From Pseudomonas nitroreducens (GTDB lineage Bacteria > Pseudomonadota > Gammaproteobacteria > Pseudomonadales > Pseudomonadaceae), in assembly GCF_014204515.1 (NCBI RefSeq), contig NZ_JACHLI010000002.1, positions 370,484 to 434,483 on the forward strand: a stretch of DNA of 64,000 nt. The letters are read 5' to 3'. The notes under the pieces are model-generated. The model was not told the origin of the DNA. It saw nothing but the letters and a program-made list of their open reading frames with translations, and searched no databases. Every line of letters starts with the position of its first letter. Within the stretch, counting starts at the first letter, position 1. The position numbers and the translations under genes were made by a program. Below are positions 1 to 7,370 of the stretch, in pieces.

Positions 1-603
1 CAGGGTCTGGCGCAGGGAGTGGCGTTCGCTGCGGCTGGCGAGGTTGACCGCCGGCAGCAGCGGGGTGGCCAGCAGGAGCACCAGCAGCACCGCCGCATGG
101 CCGCTGAAGGCGGTGCGCCATTCGCCGTGCTGGCCGCCGACATAGGGCGCCACGGCGAAGATGGCGATGGCACCGCCCAGCGGCGACGCCACCGACCAGA
201 ACGCCAGCGCCGTGGTGCGACGACGGCCTTCGGTGGTGTGTACCAGCAGCGCCAGCGCGGCGAGCACCACGCTGATGTAGCCGGCGCCTTCGACCACGCG
301 CAGGGCAATCAACGTGGCGAAGTCTTCGCTGCGGCTGGCCAGGTAGCTGCACGCTGCCGCCAGCAACAGGCCGAAGACGATGGCGCGGCGTTCGCCGACC
401 CGCGCCACGATCCAGTTGACCAGGGGCGAGGCGAGGGCGGCGACCACCGCCACCGCCGACACCACCCAGCTGGCCCGCGAAGGGCTGACCGAGAAGGCGT
501 TGGCGACGTCGGCGACCAGCAGGATGGTCTTGCCGTGGCACGCCGCGATGATCACGGCGAAGGCCAGGGTGAGCAGGATCGAGGGCCAGCTTCCGGCACG
601 CAT
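1..603 (-). CDS. MFS transporter, N-terminal part (cut by window edge)
   Basis: The reading frame starts at an ATG at 603 and runs off the left edge without a stop, giving about 201 residues. It has a hydrophobic first helix, several further hydrophobic segments, and a short basic loop of the RVGERR type between helices 2 and 3, which is the classic major facilitator motif-A position. It is therefore an inner-membrane secondary transporter, about half present. It lies 32 bp downstream of the aldehyde dehydrogenase on the same strand and is probably the last visible gene of an operon with the GMC dehydrogenase and the TonB receptor. Its substrate cannot be told; context suggests the substrate or product of the alcohol/aldehyde oxidation encoded upstream. 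Confidence 0.8.
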   Translation of the reverse strand, partial: MRAGSWPSILLTLAFAVIIAACHGKTILLVADVANAFSVSPSRASWVVSAVAVVAALASPLVNWIVARVGERRAIVFGLLLAAACSYLASRSEDFATLIALRVVEGAGYISVVLAALALLVHTTEGRRRTTALAFWSVASPLGGAIAIFAVAPYVGGQHGEWRTAFSGHAAVLLVLLLATPLLPAVNLASRSERHSLRQTL

Positions 604-635
604 CGGGAAATCCTCTTGAAGGGGGAAGCGGCGCC

Positions 636-2045
636 TCAGCGCCGCGAAATGTTCAGGACCTGGAGTTCGCTGAAGGCTTCGTAGCCGCGCTGGCCGCCCT
701 CGTAGCCGAGGCCGCTCCACTTGTGCCCGCCCTTGGGCGCGCCGGGCTGGATATGGCCGTGCTGGTTGACCCAGGCCAGACCCGCTTCCAGTCGTGCGGC
801 GATGGCTTCGCCGTGCGCCAGGTCGCGGGTCCACACCGAGGCGCCGAGGCCGTATGGGCTGGCATTGGCCTGGGCGATGGCGTCTTCCACATCGTCGAAC
901 GGGATGACCGGCAGCACCGGGCCGAACTGTTCCTCGTCCACCAGCGCGACGCCGGCAGCGATGCCGCTGACCAGGGTCGGCGGGTAGAAGTAGCCGGGAC
1001 CATCCGCTTGTGCGCCGCCGCTGTGGATGCGCGCGCCACGTGCTCTGGCGTCTTCCACCAGGGCGATGACCCGCTCCAGTTGCTGCGGATTGGTCAGCGG
1101 GCCGAGCTCGGTCTGCGGGTCCAGGCCGTGGCCGAGGCGGGTGCGCTGTGCGCGTTCAGCCAGGGCGGCCAGCAGCAGCTCGAACAGACTGGTGTGGACG
1201 TACAGGCGCTTGATCGCGAAGCACACCTGGCCGCTGTTCCAGAAAGCGCCCCAGAACAGCGGCTCGACGATGGCGTCGAGATCGGCGTCCTCCAGCACCA
1301 GTGCCGCGTCGTTGCCGCCCAGCTCCAGGGTCAGGCGCTTGAGGTCGTCGGCCGCGCGGGCATACAGGCGCTTGCCGGTGGCGACGCTGCCGGTGAAAGT
1401 CACGTGGCGCACGGCCGGATGGCGCGCCAGGTGCTCGCCGACCTCGCCGGCGCCGGCGATCACGTTGAGCACGCCAGCGGGGAACACATCGGCCAGCAGA
1501 CGCGCCAGCAGCAGCGTGGACAGCGGCGTGTGTTCGGACGGCTTGGCCACCACGGTGTTGCCCGCGTGCAGGGCCGGCGCGATCTTCAGCACCAGCAGGA
1601 TCAGCGGGACGTTCCACGGGGTGATGGCGGCGACCACGCCCAGCGGCCGGCGGCTGATCTTCACCAGTCGCTCGCCGTCGTCGCGCAGCTCCGTGTCGGC
1701 AGGCAGGTCGAGGTGCGCGTGGTGCTCGAAGGTGGCGGCGACGCCGGCCACTTCCTCCAGGGTCGAGCGCAGTGGACGGCCCTGTTCGCGGGTGATCAGT
1801 TCGGCCAGCGCCTGGGCGTTCTCGCGCACGCGCTCGGCGGCGCGCGCCAGGCTCTGGCGGCGGCCATCGAAGTCGGCGGCCCAGGCCGGGAAGGCCCGGC
1901 TTGCGGCTGCCACCGCCTGGTCGACCTGTTCCAGGCTGGCGCGGGCGGCTTCGCCGACCAGTTCTTCGCTGGCCGGGTCGATGACCCGGTCGTAGTGCGC
2001 GGCCGCCTGCGGGCGGCCATCGATCAACAGTTCATGACGGGACAT
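636..2045 (-). CDS. NAD(P)-dependent aldehyde dehydrogenase
   Basis: A 469-residue member of the ALDH superfamily. Visible motifs are the cofactor-site segment AAITPWNVP, the general-base Glu in LELGGND and the catalytic Cys in FWNSGQVCF. The length is normal for the family. I chose the ATG at 2045 because a GAGGAG ribosome-binding site lies just upstream; an in-frame ATG at 2063 would overlap the preceding gene. It follows the GMC alcohol dehydrogenase by 10 bp, so the pair probably oxidises a primary alcohol to an aldehyde and then to a carboxylate. The substrate is not identifiable from sequence; compare PegC of the polyethylene-glycol operon. Confidence 0.88.
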   Translation of the reverse strand: MSRHELLIDGRPQAAAHYDRVIDPASEELVGEAARASLEQVDQAVAAASRAFPAWAADFDGRRQSLARAAERVRENAQALAELITREQGRPLRSTLEEVAGVAATFEHHAHLDLPADTELRDDGERLVKISRRPLGVVAAITPWNVPLILLVLKIAPALHAGNTVVAKPSEHTPLSTLLLARLLADVFPAGVLNVIAGAGEVGEHLARHPAVRHVTFTGSVATGKRLYARAADDLKRLTLELGGNDAALVLEDADLDAIVEPLFWGAFWNSGQVCFAIKRLYVHTSLFELLLAALAERAQRTRLGHGLDPQTELGPLTNPQQLERVIALVEDARARGARIHSGGAQADGPGYFYPPTLVSGIAAGVALVDEEQFGPVLPVIPFDDVEDAIAQANASPYGLGASVWTRDLAHGEAIAARLEAGLAWVNQHGHIQPGAPKGGHKWSGLGYEGGQRGYEAFSELQVLNISRR

Positions 2046-2055
2046 GGCGGGCTCC

Positions 2056-3651
2056 TCAGGCACCGCCCAGGATGGCGTCGGCGATCTTCTCGGCGAGCAT
2101 CAGGGTCGGCAGGTTGGTGTTGGCGGTGGGAATCACCGGGATGATCGAGGCGTCGGCGACCCGCAGGCCCTCGACGCCGTAGACGCGGCCGGCGCTGTCG
2201 ACCACCGCTTGGGGATCGTTGGCGGCGCCGATGCGGCAGGTGCCGCTGGGGTGCCAGACGCCACCGATGTTCCGGCGCAGGTAGGCCTCCAGGGCGACGT
2301 CGTCATTGAGCAGCGCATCGAGTTTCGGCCCGCCCGGCTGAGGCACGGCAAAGGGAGTGAGCGCCAGTTGCAGCTCGTAGCGCGCCAGCACCGGATGCTT
2401 GAACAGCCGCTGGATGATGCGCAGCGCTACGCGGGCGCGTTGCAGGTCGCGCGGATCGGAGAGCAGGTTGAAGTCGACCTGGGGCGGGCTTGCCGGGTCG
2501 CGGTCACGCAGGGTCAGGCGGCCGCTGGAGCTGGGCTTGTTGATCCAGAACAGCGCGTGGGCGACGCCGCGCTCGGCGTCTGCGCCGACCGCCAGGTAGA
2601 GGTCCGATGGCGTCTGCGGATCGACGCCCGACGACACGCGGATGCCGAGCTGGTGCGAGGTGCCGGGGCGCGCCAGCACGGCATCGGAACGGGCCGCGTC
2701 GCTGAGCGTGGCGAAGGTGCCCAGCGAGCTGTGCTCCCACAGGTTGCCGCCGACGCCGGGGCGATCGGCGAGCACCTCGATGCCCAGTTCCTGCAACTGG
2801 CTGGCCGGGCCGATGCCGCTGCGCAGCAGGATGGCCGGGGAGTGCAGGGCGCCGGCGGCGAGGATGACTTCGCCGGCCTGGACGGTGATGCGCTCGCCAT
2901 CGCGCAGCAGTTCGACGCCGGTGATGCGCTGGCCGTCGCGCTGCAGGCCGAGCACCTGGCTGTCGGTCCACAGCGTCAGGTTGGGCCGTGCGCGCACCTG
3001 TTCGTTGAGGTAGCCGCGGGCAGCGGAGACGCGCTGGCCATGTTCGAGGTTCACCGCCGGGGCGAAGTAGCCGTCGTCGAACACGCCGTTCTGGTCGCCG
3101 ATGTCGCGTAGGCCTTCGGCTTGCAGCGCGGAGACCACGGAGCGGGTGAAGGGGGTCCAGTCGCCGGTGGCGACACGGCTGATCGGGATCGGCCCGTTGT
3201 GGCCATGCAGCGGGCCGGCGTAGTCGGTGTCGCGTTCGAGCTTGCGGAAGTAGGGCAGCACGTCGTCCCAGCCCCAGCCTGCGGCGCCCAGCGCCGCCCA
3301 CTGGTCGTAGTCGCGCGGCAGGCCGCGGTTGGCCACCAGCACGTTGACGCTGGAGCCGCCGCCGAGCACGCGGGCCTGTTCGAGGTAGCGCTCGGGGCGC
3401 TCGACGCCTGCGGGCTGCGCGCCGTGGCGCACGCTCAGGTCCGGCCAGAAGTAGCGCTCGCGCAATTCCAGGCGCAGGCGGAAGGGATTGTGGCCGTCGA
3501 GGATTTCCGCTGGCGTGGCTTGCGGCGGGGTGTCCGGCCCGGCTTCGATGAGCAGGACGCGGCGCCGCGGGTCGGCAGACAGCCGGCTGGCGAGCACGCT
3601 GCCGGCGCTGCCGCCGCCAACGATGAGATGGTTGTAATGGTTGGTGGTCAT
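2056..3651 (-). CDS. GMC-family FAD-dependent alcohol dehydrogenase
   Basis: A 531-residue glucose-methanol-choline oxidoreductase. It has the N-terminal FAD-binding GGGSAGSVLA motif (about residues 11-20), the second GMC signature region around GEVILAAGALHSP, and a C-terminal active-site segment WHPSGTC followed by TNLPTLM, which supplies the His/Asn pair expected of the family. It resembles choline dehydrogenase, AlkJ and PegA-like proteins but has no betaine-gene neighbours, so choline is unlikely. It sits between a TonB-dependent receptor and an aldehyde dehydrogenase on the same strand with short gaps, consistent with one operon. It probably oxidises a terminal alcohol and passes electrons to the respiratory chain; the substrate is inferred only from context. 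Confidence 0.88.
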   Translation of the reverse strand: MTTNHYNHLIVGGGSAGSVLASRLSADPRRRVLLIEAGPDTPPQATPAEILDGHNPFRLRLELRERYFWPDLSVRHGAQPAGVERPERYLEQARVLGGGSSVNVLVANRGLPRDYDQWAALGAAGWGWDDVLPYFRKLERDTDYAGPLHGHNGPIPISRVATGDWTPFTRSVVSALQAEGLRDIGDQNGVFDDGYFAPAVNLEHGQRVSAARGYLNEQVRARPNLTLWTDSQVLGLQRDGQRITGVELLRDGERITVQAGEVILAAGALHSPAILLRSGIGPASQLQELGIEVLADRPGVGGNLWEHSSLGTFATLSDAARSDAVLARPGTSHQLGIRVSSGVDPQTPSDLYLAVGADAERGVAHALFWINKPSSSGRLTLRDRDPASPPQVDFNLLSDPRDLQRARVALRIIQRLFKHPVLARYELQLALTPFAVPQPGGPKLDALLNDDVALEAYLRRNIGGVWHPSGTCRIGAANDPQAVVDSAGRVYGVEGLRVADASIIPVIPTANTNLPTLMLAEKIADAILGGA

Positions 3652-3697
3652 GTTGTCTCCCGGCCCGACGCTCCCGCGCCGGGCACGCGCAGGGTGA

Positions 3698-5989
3698 TCA
3701 GAAGCCGACGGAGATGCCGGCGACCAGGGCGCGCGGGGCGCCCTTGTAGTACTTGGGCGCGCCGTAGAAGTCGCCGTCGGCCGGGTCGGCGGAGACCGTC
3801 CCCGAGTTCACGCCCGACAGGTAGTGCTTGTCGAAGACGTTGTTGAGGTTGAGCGTCAGGGTGGTTTCCTTCAGCGCGCTGCCCAGGTCCTTGAGGCGGT
3901 AGCCCAGGTTGGCGTCGAACACGGTGTAGCCGCCGATCTTCTCGTTGTTCGCCAGGTCGCCGTAGAAGCTGCCGGTGTGGCGGCCGAGGAAGTTGGCGTA
4001 GAAGGTCTGGTTGTCGTAGCCGATGCCGGCGCTGAACAGGTTGCGCGGGGTGTCGTAGAGCTGGTTGCCCTTGGTGTCGAGGCTGGCGCCGCCGGCGCTG
4101 TAGTCGTCGTCCTGGGTGGAGCGCAGGTAGGTCCAGGAGGCGAAGTAGTTGAAGTTCGAAGGCAGCAGGCCGTTGAGCGAGAGTTCCAGGCCCTTGGTGG
4201 TGACGTCGCCGGCGTTGAAGTAGGAGGTGACGCCGGAGACTTCCTCGAACGCCGCCTGGCGGTCCTTGAACCGGTCGTAGAACAGTGCGGCGCTGAGCAG
4301 TACGTCGTCGGTGCTGTAGCGCCAGCCGATCTCCTGGTTCCAGGTGACTTCCGGCTTCTGCTTGTCGCCGCCATCGGCCCGGCCATAGACCGAGGCCACC
4401 GCCGGGGTGCGCATGTTCGAGGTGGTGTTGTAGTAGAGCTGCTGCTGCCCATCGAGCTGGTAGCTCAGGCTCAGGCTGGGCAGGAAGCGGTTGTAGTCGG
4501 CGCTGCCCTTGAAGCCGGTCAGGCGGTCGTCACCCTTGTTTTCGGTGTGCTGCCAGGCCAGGCCGCCGGTGAGGACGAGCTGCGAGGTGATGTCCCAGGT
4601 GTCCTGCAGCCAGAGCTTCTGGGTGGTGATCTCGTTGCGCTGGTCGGTGAAGTAGATGGCGTTGCCGTCGCCGTCGCGCAGCTTGTGGCTGCCGTCGATG
4701 CCGGCGGGCTTGCCGTTGCCCTTGATCTCGACCACCGGGAACTGGTTGCGCGCGTGGGTGTAGTCGGTCCACAGGCCCAGCTGCAGGGTGTGGTCGTCGT
4801 TGATCAGGAAGTCCAGGGTGTTGGTGGAGCCGATGCGGTACTGCGTCGGGTAGACGCTCAGCGCGCCGGTCACCAGCGGGTCGATCTGGTCGCCATCGCG
4901 ATTGAGGTCGGCGTTGACGTTGTTCTCGTTGACCGGCACCACGGCCACGGCGGCGGTGCCGTCGGTGACGCGGACGAAGTACGGGTCGACCTTCAGCTGG
5001 ACCTTGTCGGACAGGTTGAACAGCCCGTTGAGCGCGTAGGTCTGGATCTTGAAGTCGGCGCGCGAGGCCGCTGCGCTCTGGCCGGGAACGGTGACGTCGG
5101 GGACGCCGTTGGTGCCGTTGCCTTTGGTGGGATAGATGTCCCGCGGGTAGCCCTGGTCGTACTTGTTGGCGCGGTACTCGGCGAGTGTCGGGTGGTTGTA
5201 GCTGTTGGTGCGCATCAGGAAGCTGGAGAACAGGCCGTTGATGCGGTTGCCGTTGCCCCATTCGTACTGCAGGTTGCCCTCGTAGCGGTTGGAGGACAGC
5301 TCGCCGCCACTGTTGTCCCAGAGGTCGGCGGTGGTGCGCGAGGCCGAGAGCCAGGCGGAGAAGCCGTCCACTTCGCCGGTATTCACTCGCGCGAAGGTGC
5401 GGAACAGGTTGTCGCTGCCGACGTTCTGCTTGACCAGCAGGCCGCTTTCCTTGGTTGGCGCCACGGACCTGATCAGCACGCTGCCGCCGCTGGCGGTGAG
5501 GGTCGGCGCGTTGATCGAGGAGGAGCCGTAGAGCACCGACACCGACTCGTAGTTTTCCGGGTCGCCCATGAAGTCGGCGTGGGGCGTGAGGAACTGCGGA
5601 TCGTTGAGCGGGATGCCGTCGCGGACGAAGCCGATCTGGTCCTGGGAGAAGCCGCGGATGTTCAAGCCGCCTTCGGTGATGCCGCTGTTGTCACCGCCGC
5701 TGACGTGCACGCCGGGCAGGTACTTGAGGGCGCCGGTGACGGCGCTGTCGAGGCCGACGAATTTCTCCAGCTGGGATTTGGTCAGTGTGCCCTTGGATAC
5801 TGGCGCCACTTCCTTGCGGGCGTCGCCGACCTGGGTTTCCTGGCTTTGTCCCTGCACGGTGACCGTGCTCAGGGTAATGTCCTGCTGGGCTTTTGTTTCG
5901 CTGGACAGTGCAATTTCCGGCGCCAGTAAAAGTGCACTGGAAAGTGCAATGGCCAAAGGCGTCAGGTGAAACTCTCTTGCATGCTTCAT
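3698..5989 (-). CDS. TonB-dependent outer-membrane receptor
   Basis: About 763 residues. There is an N-terminal signal peptide, then a likely TonB box near STVTVQG, a plug domain (GGLNIRGF, FVRDGIPL, VSVLYGSSS) and a beta-barrel with many alternating aromatic strands. It ends in a terminal aromatic residue (VGF), as outer-membrane barrels require. The start is either this ATG or an in-frame GTG at 5998; neither has a strong ribosome-binding site. It is the first gene of the group receptor-GMC dehydrogenase-aldehyde dehydrogenase-permease (46 bp to the next gene), so it probably imports the compound that those enzymes oxidise rather than, or in addition to, a siderophore. Ligand unknown. Confidence 0.88.
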   Translation of the reverse strand: MKHAREFHLTPLAIALSSALLLAPEIALSSETKAQQDITLSTVTVQGQSQETQVGDARKEVAPVSKGTLTKSQLEKFVGLDSAVTGALKYLPGVHVSGGDNSGITEGGLNIRGFSQDQIGFVRDGIPLNDPQFLTPHADFMGDPENYESVSVLYGSSSINAPTLTASGGSVLIRSVAPTKESGLLVKQNVGSDNLFRTFARVNTGEVDGFSAWLSASRTTADLWDNSGGELSSNRYEGNLQYEWGNGNRINGLFSSFLMRTNSYNHPTLAEYRANKYDQGYPRDIYPTKGNGTNGVPDVTVPGQSAAASRADFKIQTYALNGLFNLSDKVQLKVDPYFVRVTDGTAAVAVVPVNENNVNADLNRDGDQIDPLVTGALSVYPTQYRIGSTNTLDFLINDDHTLQLGLWTDYTHARNQFPVVEIKGNGKPAGIDGSHKLRDGDGNAIYFTDQRNEITTQKLWLQDTWDITSQLVLTGGLAWQHTENKGDDRLTGFKGSADYNRFLPSLSLSYQLDGQQQLYYNTTSNMRTPAVASVYGRADGGDKQKPEVTWNQEIGWRYSTDDVLLSAALFYDRFKDRQAAFEEVSGVTSYFNAGDVTTKGLELSLNGLLPSNFNYFASWTYLRSTQDDDYSAGGASLDTKGNQLYDTPRNLFSAGIGYDNQTFYANFLGRHTGSFYGDLANNEKIGGYTVFDANLGYRLKDLGSALKETTLTLNLNNVFDKHYLSGVNSGTVSADPADGDFYGAPKYYKGAPRALVAGISVGF

Positions 5990-6176
5990 GGCAGTCACTC
6001 GGGGGCTTTTAATAAGTTATGAGTGAGCCAGAGCAAGCACTGTGCCATGCGTTTTAGAGCGGTTTCAGGCGGATTTCCGGTGTTTTTCTGCTGTTGCTGC
6101 AGCAACTGCTTTTACAGTGCTGCTGGGGCAGCTACTTGTCATGAACAGTGCGCTGGGAAGTTTTTCCGTTAAAACC

Positions 6177-6204
6177 AAAGAGCCCCGATAACGGGGCTCT
6201 TTTT
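6177..6204. terminator. Intrinsic terminator, probably bidirectional
   Basis: A 10-bp GC-rich stem (AAAGAGCCCC / GGGGCTCTTT) with a short loop and flanking T-runs on both strands. It lies about 80 bp beyond the stop of the binding-protein gene. It therefore separates the two minus-strand transcription units, although some read-through is possible. Confidence 0.8.
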
Positions 6205-6240
6205 GTTGTTGAAGAAATGTTCCAGCGAATCTGCTGCAAC

Positions 6241-6288
6241 GAAGTTCGGAAGTTCGGAAGTTCGGAAGTTCGGAGACTCGGAAGTTCA
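6241..6288. repeat. 8-bp tandem repeat, six units
   Basis: Four perfect copies of GAAGTTCG (6241-6272), one diverged copy (6273-6280) and a final copy with one mismatch (6281-6288). The last copy contains the stop codon of the minus-strand binding-protein gene. The array could change length by slippage and would alter the 3' end of that mRNA. Confidence 0.95.
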
Positions 6289-7356
6289 GGGCTGGCTGGC
6301 GACGGTTTTCGCCTGTTCTTTCCAGAAGCCCTGGAGTTGCTGGTTCTTCAATCCCTGCTCGACGAACTTCGGCTCCAGCAGGTCATCCACCTTCACCTCG
6401 TTGCGGATCAGCTTCGCCTTCAGGCTGTAGGCGATGCCGTCGGTGTAGTGCTGGCGCAGGGCATCGTCGTAGAGCGGGGAGAAGTGCGCCGGCCAGGGTT
6501 CGCCGGAAACCTCGCGCTGCAGTACGCTCACCGGCACCCCGGAGCGCGCCTGGGCGTCCTGGTAAGCCGCCTGGTTGGCGTCCTGGGAGACCCACCAGGC
6601 GGCCTTCAGGTAGGCGTCCACCACCAGTTGGGTGAGGTCGGGATGCTCCTTCACGAAGTCCTTCGCGCCCCAGACTTCGGCGCGCATCTTCCAGTCCGCC
6701 GGCGCTTCCTTGCTCGACCAGATGATGCGGCCGACCTGCTTGTCTTCCAGCAGGAAGGCGTCGCTCAGGGTGAAGAAGGCATCCACCCGCCCGGCGCTCA
6801 AGGCGGCGGCGCCGGCCTGGGGGTTGAGGTTGAAGATGCGGAAGTCCTCGAAGCCCAGGTGGTTGGCTTCCAGCAGCTTGGCGAACGACAGTTCCCACGG
6901 CCGGCCGCGGTGCAGGGCGATGCGCTTGCCCTTGAGGTCGGCGATGGATTTCGCCGTGGAGCCCGGCGGCACCACCAGGTAGACGTTGTTGCCGATGCCG
7001 CCGGGGACGATCAGCTGGGTCTGCACCCCCGAGGCGTTGGCGATGATCGACGGCAGGTCGCCGTAGAAGGCGAAGTCGATACGTTTGTTGGCGAACTCCT
7101 CGTTGACGAAGGTGCCCACCGAGCCGGTGGCGGCCGGCACCCATTCCAGCTTGATGCCGCGCTGGGCCAGTTGCTGCTCCAGCCACTTGTCGCGGTCGAT
7201 GACGTAGGACGGGCCGTTGAAGGTGATCTGCCCGGCGTTGGCGTAGGCCACGGTGGCGATGCGCAGGGTGGTGGGCTGCTCGGCGGCCAGGGCGCCGCCT
7301 GCGAGCAGCACGGCGGCAGGCAGCAGTCGGCGCAGTACGCGATGCAGAAGGTTCAT
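6286..7356 (-). CDS. Periplasmic substrate-binding protein, aliphatic sulfonate (SsuA/TauA) type
   Basis: 356 residues with a Sec signal peptide (hydrophobic stretch ending ALA-A at about residue 25), then the SsuA/THI5-like fold seen in sulfonate, taurine and nitrate binding proteins (LRIATVAYANAG; GDLPSIIANASG; DLKGKRIALHRG). The ATG at 7356 has a GAGG site upstream; the frame stays open further 5' without meaning. It starts 15 bp after the upstream TonB-dependent receptor stop, so the two are probably co-transcribed. No ABC permease or ATPase gene is adjacent in the window, so it must use partners encoded elsewhere. An organosulfur ligand is a family-level guess only. Confidence 0.82.
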   Translation of the reverse strand: MNLLHRVLRRLLPAAVLLAGGALAAEQPTTLRIATVAYANAGQITFNGPSYVIDRDKWLEQQLAQRGIKLEWVPAATGSVGTFVNEEFANKRIDFAFYGDLPSIIANASGVQTQLIVPGGIGNNVYLVVPPGSTAKSIADLKGKRIALHRGRPWELSFAKLLEANHLGFEDFRIFNLNPQAGAAALSAGRVDAFFTLSDAFLLEDKQVGRIIWSSKEAPADWKMRAEVWGAKDFVKEHPDLTQLVVDAYLKAAWWVSQDANQAAYQDAQARSGVPVSVLQREVSGEPWPAHFSPLYDDALRQHYTDGIAYSLKAKLIRNEVKVDDLLEPKFVEQGLKNQQLQGFWKEQAKTVASQP

Positions 7357-7370
7357 GGGAATTACCTCGC

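Noticed and set aside
3824..5929. Long open frame on the plus strand opposite the TonB receptor (about 700 codons)
   Set aside because: It is a mirror frame caused by high GC; composition is Val/Gly/Ala/Gln/Arg-biased, with no domains, while the minus strand encodes a clear receptor. The same applies to the long plus-strand frames opposite the second receptor (7455-9701) and argH (18392-20446).
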